In this document: positions 60,211-64,000 of the stretch, one piece after another | Layout: every line of letters begins with the position of its first letter | Numbering within the stretch: position 1 is the stretch's first letter | NCBI RefSeq assembly: GCF_014764505.1 | Contig: NZ_JACXWX010000006.1 | Span: 186,001-250,000, forward strand | DNA from: Phormidium tenue FACHB-886 | GTDB lineage: Bacteria > Cyanobacteriota > Cyanobacteriia > Elainellales > Elainellaceae | Reading direction: 5' to 3' | DNA: 64,000 nt | Position numbers and translations under genes: made by a program | Notes under the pieces: generated by a model | Seen by the model: the letters and a program-made list of their open reading frames with translations, nothing else | Databases searched by the model: none | What the model was told of the DNA's origin: nothing

Positions 60211-62115
60211 ATGCATCTGAGTGAATTAACCCATCCCAATGAGCTGCACGGTTTGTCGGTGAGCCAGCTAAAGCAAATCGCCCTGCAAATTCGTGAAAAG
60301 CACCTGGAGACCGTCGCAACCTATGGGGGGCACTTAGGTCCTGGCTTAGGCGTAGTGGAGCTGACGCTGGGACTGTACCAGACCTTGGATCTCGATCGCG
60401 ACAAAGTAATTTGGGATGTAGGACATCAAGCCTATCCCCACAAGCTAATTACTGGGCGCTACAACGAGTTTCATACGCTTCGTCAGAAAGACGGCATCGC
60501 TGGATACCTGAAGCGCTGCGAAAGTAAATTTGATCACTTCGGCGCAGGTCATGCCTCGACCAGCATTTCGGCAGCTCTAGGCATGGCGCTAGCCCGCGAT
60601 CTCAAAGATGAAACTTACAAGGTCGCTGCTGTAATTGGTGATGGAGCGCTGACAGGCGGCATGGCGCTAGAGGCAATTAACCATGCCGGACACCTGCCTA
60701 AAACGAATCTGCTGGTGGTTCTGAACGACAACGAAATGTCGATCTCGCCCAACGTTGGCGCGATTCCCCGCTATCTCAACAAAATGCGCCTCAGTCCGCC
60801 GGTGCAGTTCCTTACCGACAACCTAGAAGAGCAGGTGAAGCATCTGCCGTTCATGGGCGGAACGCTGCCACCAGAGCTAACTCGCCTCAAAGAAGGTATG
60901 AAGCGCCTAGCAGTACCCAAAGTGGGAGCCGTGTTTGAAGAGCTGGGCTTTACCTACATGGGGCCGATCGACGGTCACAATCTGGAAGAGCTAATCGCCA
61001 CGTTCCAGCAGGCGCACAAAATCCCAGGTCCGGTGCTGGTGCATGTTTCCACCATGAAAGGCAAAGGCTATGCGATCGCAGAAGCCGATCAGGTCGGCTA
61101 TCATGCCCAAACGCCGTTTAATTTGGCAACCGGCAAGCCGCTGCCCTCTAGTAAGCCCAAGCCGCCCAGCTATGCCAAGGTTTTTGCCCATACGCTGACT
61201 AAGCTGGCAGAAAACAACCCCAAGATCGTCGGCATCACAGCCGCTATGGCAACCGGAACCGGGCTGGACAAACTCCAGCAAAAGCTGCCCAAGCAATACA
61301 TTGACGTGGGCATCGCCGAACAACACGCCGTAACGCTGGCCGCGGGTCTTGCCTGCGAAGGCATGCGTCCCGTCTGTGCCATCTATTCCACCTTCCTGCA
61401 GCGCGCCTTCGACCAAATCGTCCATGATGTGTGCATCCAAAAGCTGCCTGTATTCTTCTGCCTCGATCGCGCTGGCATTGTCGGTACCGATGGACCTACC
61501 CATCAAGGCATGTATGACATCGCTTATTTGCGCTGCATCCCCAACATGGTGCTGATGGCTCCTAAAGACGAAGCGGAACTCCAGCGGATGATCGTTACAG
61601 GCGTTGAGTACACCGATGGGGCGATCGCTCTTCGCTATCCGCGCGGCAACGGCCACGGCGTGCCGCTGATGGAAGAAGGCTGGGAGCCGCTGCCGATCGG
61701 CAAAGCCGAGATTCTTCGGCAGGGCGACGATCTGCTGATGCTGGGCTATGGGGCAATGGTGTATCCCACGATGCAAGCCGCCGAAATCCTCAGCGAACAC
61801 GGCATTGAAGCAACTGTGATTAACGCTCGCTTTGCCAAGCCGCTCGACACCGAGCTAATCGTGCCGATCGCCCAGAAGGTGAAGCGCGTTGTCACGCTGG
61901 AGGAAGGCTGCTTGATGGGTGGCTTTGGCTCTGCCGTCGCAGAATCTCTGTTAGATCATGAGGTGATGGTTCCACTGACGCGCTTGGGCATTCCAGATGA
62001 GCTGGTGGATCATGCCACGCCAGAACAGTCGCTCGCTACGCTAGGTTTAACACCGCCGCAGATTGCCGAGCGGATTTTGAAGATCTTCAACCGTCAGGCT
62101 GTAGTAGTGGGCTGA
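60211..62115 (+). CDS. dxs: 1-deoxy-D-xylulose-5-phosphate synthase
   Basis: A 634-residue thiamine-diphosphate enzyme, the first step of the MEP isoprenoid pathway (pyruvate plus glyceraldehyde-3-phosphate to DXP). Motifs: [16 protein letters not shown], the ThDP/Mg motif beginning GDGALTGG and ending [22 protein letters not shown] with the catalytic Glu, and [15 protein letters not shown]. Full length. It feeds carotenoid, phytol and quinone synthesis. A strong terminator follows at 62136-62169. Confidence 0.97.
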   Translation: MHLSELTHPNELHGLSVSQLKQIALQIREKHLETVATYGGHLGPGLGVVELTLGLYQTLDLDRDKVIWDVGHQAYPHKLITGRYNEFHTLRQKDGIAGYLKRCESKFDHFGAGHASTSISAALGMALARDLKDETYKVAAVIGDGALTGGMALEAINHAGHLPKTNLLVVLNDNEMSISPNVGAIPRYLNKMRLSPPVQFLTDNLEEQVKHLPFMGGTLPPELTRLKEGMKRLAVPKVGAVFEELGFTYMGPIDGHNLEELIATFQQAHKIPGPVLVHVSTMKGKGYAIAEADQVGYHAQTPFNLATGKPLPSSKPKPPSYAKVFAHTLTKLAENNPKIVGITAAMATGTGLDKLQQKLPKQYIDVGIAEQHAVTLAAGLACEGMRPVCAIYSTFLQRAFDQIVHDVCIQKLPVFFCLDRAGIVGTDGPTHQGMYDIAYLRCIPNMVLMAPKDEAELQRMIVTGVEYTDGAIALRYPRGNGHGVPLMEEGWEPLPIGKAEILRQGDDLLMLGYGAMVYPTMQAAEILSEHGIEATVINARFAKPLDTELIVPIAQKVKRVVTLEEGCLMGGFGSAVAESLLDHEVMVPLTRLGIPDELVDHATPEQSLATLGLTPPQIAERILKIFNRQAVVVG

Positions 62116-62135
62116 GTCAGGGCGATCAATAGAGA

Positions 62136-62169
62136 AGAGAGCGCAGAATTTGATCTGCGCTCTCTTTTT
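62136..62169 (+). terminator. Rho-independent terminator of dxs
   Basis: A 12-bp perfect stem (62136-62147 with 62154-62165) and a 6-base loop, with T residues continuing to 62169. Confidence 0.92.
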
Positions 62170-62183
62170 AAATAGGATCTTCC

Positions 62184-62219
62184 CCTAAAAAACTAAGGGC
62201 ACCGATCGCTCGATGCCCT
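62184..62219 (-). terminator. terminator of ndhB
   Basis: AGGGCA (62196-62201) pairs with TGCCCT (62214-62219), with an inner CGA/TCG pair. On the minus strand it is followed by TTAGTTTTTTAG. It lies 27 bases beyond the ndhB stop. Confidence 0.65.
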
Positions 62220-62245
62220 CATAAACTCAGCTCAAGTTCAACCCG

Positions 62246-63811
62246 CTATAGCTTCGGGGCTTCCTCGATCGCCGCTTGACTTTGCACCACCGCAGGCTGA
62301 ACCTTGGGCGATTGCAGCAGCGCCGTTCCCGTCACCGAGCCGTTTGCCAAATTAAACAGTGGATTCGACAAAATACCTGCCAGCGAGGTGCCGATCAAGC
62401 ACAGGATGAGGCTGACCTGCAAAGGACGCAGCCCCGGCAGATTCCAGCGGATAGGTGGATAGTTTTTCACCGCATCAGACATTTCTTCTGGCTCCTTCAC
62501 CACCATCATCTTGACGACACGAATGTAGTAGTAGATCGAGACGACGCTAGTAACCAAGCCAATCAGCACCAGCCCATAAGCGCCCGACTGCCAGCCCGCC
62601 CAGAAGAGGTACAGCTTGCCAAAGAAGCCTGCCAGCGGCGGAATGCCACCCAGCGACAGGAGGCTAAGGCTAAGGCAGAGCGTCAGCAGTGGGTCTTTCT
62701 GATATAAACCGCTATATTCGGTGATTTCATCGGTTCCGGTTCGCAGCGTAAACAGAATGACGCAGGCAAAGCCACCCAAGTTCATAAACAGATAGATCAG
62801 CAGGTAAAACACCATGCTGGAATAACCTGCTTCTGTATTCAGAATCAAACCAATCATCACAAAGCCAGCTTGGGCGATCGACGAATAAGCCAGCATCCGC
62901 TTCATGCTGGTTTGCGCCAGCGCCACCACGTTTCCCAATACCATACTGAGGATTGCCAGTGCCGTTAGCACAAAATGCCACTGTTCCGACACCGTCGGGA
63001 AGGCATTGACCAATAGCCGAATTGCCAGCGCAAACCCTGCCGCCTTCGAACCTACCGACAGAAACGCCACAACTGGGGTGGGAGACCCCTCATAAACATC
63101 AGGTGTCCACTGGTGGAACGGCACTGCCGCAATTTTGAAGGCAATTCCAGCAATTACAAACACCAGCGCAATCACTACGCCCAAGGAAGGATCGCTAGTT
63201 TGCGCGATCGCATTCGCCGCGATCGCTGCCAGCCGCGTTTCACCCCCAGAAAGCCCATACAGCAGCGATACCCCATAAAGGAAAATCGCTGAGCTTGCCG
63301 CCCCAATCAGCAGATATTTAAGGGCTGCCTCATTCGAGCGAGGATCGCGTTTCATGTAGCCCGTCAGCAGGTAAGACGAGATACTCAGCGTTTCCAGAGA
63401 CACAAAGATCATCACTAGCTCATCTGAGCCCGAGAGGAACATGCCGCCCAAGGTAGCCGTAAGCAGAATCACAATAAATTCGGCGAGCGATGTGCCTGAC
63501 TGTTCGACATACCGAATCGAGACCAGAATTGTAATCGCTGCTGCCGATGCCACAATGCCCCGGAAAACAACACTGAGGTTGTCCCCGTTAAATCCGCCCA
63601 AGAACGAAACAGGCGTTGGGTTATCCCATTGAAAATAGAGCGCCCCGATTGCAGCAAGCAGCCCAGCGATCGCCAGATAAGGGGCTATTCGGGAAAACGA
63701 TCGCCCAGCGATAAGATCTCCGACGAGAACCACCAGCAGGGCAACAATAATAATTCCCTCCGGCAAGATCGTTCCCACATTCAACTGGGCTGCAAGATTG
63801 GCTAAGTCCAT
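62246..63811 (-). CDS. ndhB: NAD(P)H-quinone oxidoreductase subunit 2 (NDH-1)
   Basis: A 521-residue antiporter-like subunit of the thylakoid NDH-1 complex, used in cyclic electron flow, respiration and CO2 uptake. Fourteen or so membrane helices are predicted. Signature segments: [81 protein letters not shown] and [15 protein letters not shown], with the Lys and Glu residues of the proton path. Full length; start [18 protein letters not shown] is typical. Confidence 0.97.
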   Translation of the reverse strand: MDLANLAAQLNVGTILPEGIIIVALLVVLVGDLIAGRSFSRIAPYLAIAGLLAAIGALYFQWDNPTPVSFLGGFNGDNLSVVFRGIVASAAAITILVSIRYVEQSGTSLAEFIVILLTATLGGMFLSGSDELVMIFVSLETLSISSYLLTGYMKRDPRSNEAALKYLLIGAASSAIFLYGVSLLYGLSGGETRLAAIAANAIAQTSDPSLGVVIALVFVIAGIAFKIAAVPFHQWTPDVYEGSPTPVVAFLSVGSKAAGFALAIRLLVNAFPTVSEQWHFVLTALAILSMVLGNVVALAQTSMKRMLAYSSIAQAGFVMIGLILNTEAGYSSMVFYLLIYLFMNLGGFACVILFTLRTGTDEITEYSGLYQKDPLLTLCLSLSLLSLGGIPPLAGFFGKLYLFWAGWQSGAYGLVLIGLVTSVVSIYYYIRVVKMMVVKEPEEMSDAVKNYPPIRWNLPGLRPLQVSLILCLIGTSLAGILSNPLFNLANGSVTGTALLQSPKVQPAVVQSQAAIEEAPKL

Positions 63812-63825
63812 AGGTATCCAGCGTT

Positions 63826-63859
63826 TAGAGCAGAGTTACTACTAGAGCAGAGTTACTAC
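63826..63859. repeat. 17-bp tandem duplication upstream of ndhB
   Basis: TAGAGCAGAGTTACTAC occurs twice in direct tandem (63826-63842, 63843-63859), starting 15 bases upstream of the ndhB start codon, so it lies in the leader or promoter. Confidence 0.7.
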
Positions 63860-63920
63860 TAGGGTAGCAGGGATAGGGGATGAGGAATAATCAATGCGAT
63901 CTGTGAGATCGCTTGAGATT

Positions 63921-63958
63921 TATTAGGTCTATCTTGATCTATTCGGTCTATCTTGATC
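63921..63958. repeat. 19-bp tandem duplication
   Basis: TATTAGGTCTATCTTGATC (63921-63939) is followed directly by TATTCGGTCTATCTTGATC (63940-63958; one difference), then a partial third copy TATAAGGT. It lies about 110 bases upstream of the ndhB start. Confidence 0.7.
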
Positions 63959-64000
63959 TATAAGGTGTGAAATCGCCTAACGTGTTGAATTGCATAGGAG

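Noticed and set aside
60991-61800. A 269-codon frame antisense to dxs
   Set aside because: A long antisense frame created by the codon bias of dxs; dxs itself is certain.
1-64000. CRISPR arrays, rRNA, tmRNA, RNase P RNA, prophage or intact insertion sequences
   Set aside because: Looked for on both strands; no evenly spaced repeats of CRISPR length, no recognisable RNA cores and no transposase or phage proteins were found.

Overview
The window is chromosomal DNA from a cyanobacterium of roughly even base composition, probably a filamentous Leptolyngbya-like lineage; the genus cannot be fixed from the sequence alone. The reasons are many HIP1-type GCGATCGC octamers, NdhB of the photosynthetic NDH-1 complex, a cytochrome c6 family protein, m-type thioredoxin, GuaB3, an EGY-type site-2 protease, a DHH-CBS-nucleotidyltransferase fusion, and several small proteins I recognise only from cyanobacteria (DUF3110, WGxxGxxG, the 115-residue protein at 815-1162).

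Layout. 1-12 kb holds housekeeping and redox genes: a partial DinG-like helicase, 2-Cys peroxiredoxin divergent from a cytochrome c6C-like protein, PIN/TRAM protein, HemW, a pseudo-alpha/beta-hydrolase, GuaB3, thioredoxin, a GHL10 glycosidase-like protein and citrate synthase. 12.8-25 kb, mostly minus strand, holds the CCA-adding fusion protein, a heme-dependent N-demethylase family protein, a response regulator, a GAF-PAS adenylate cyclase and a giant TamB. 25-29 kb, plus strand, holds DUF3110, murQ, a site-2 protease, a membrane-anchored PIN protein and tRNA-Glu(UUC). 30.1-34 kb is an RNA-repair operon: rtcB, a CobW-type GTPase, archease and rtcA. 34-41 kb is an accessory stretch with APH-like kinase, SGNH hydrolase, carotenoid oxygenase, glutamine amidotransferase, a metal-site protein, DUF305 lipoprotein, ArsR regulator and TPR protein.

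41.1-50.6 kb is a complete polyol uptake and catabolism locus. A short-chain dehydrogenase, a SorC-family regulator and xylulokinase are read leftward; a binding-protein ABC transporter (four genes) and a mannitol-dehydrogenase-family enzyme are read rightward. The shared 167-bp promoter region carries two dyads of the TTGA-N8-TCAA type, the likely operators. The gene content matches the smo/mtlK/xylB polyol operon known from Rhodobacter and is unexpected in a cyanobacterium.

50.7-64 kb holds a response regulator and a hybrid histidine kinase with an ethylene-receptor-type sensor, an AraC regulator, a saccharopine-dehydrogenase-like reductase, a BMP-family ABC importer lacking a linked ATPase, dxs and ndhB. 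There is no rRNA, CRISPR array, prophage or intact insertion sequence. Small palindromic MITE-like repeats occur at about 1.24, 6.5, 8.7 and 40.0 kb.
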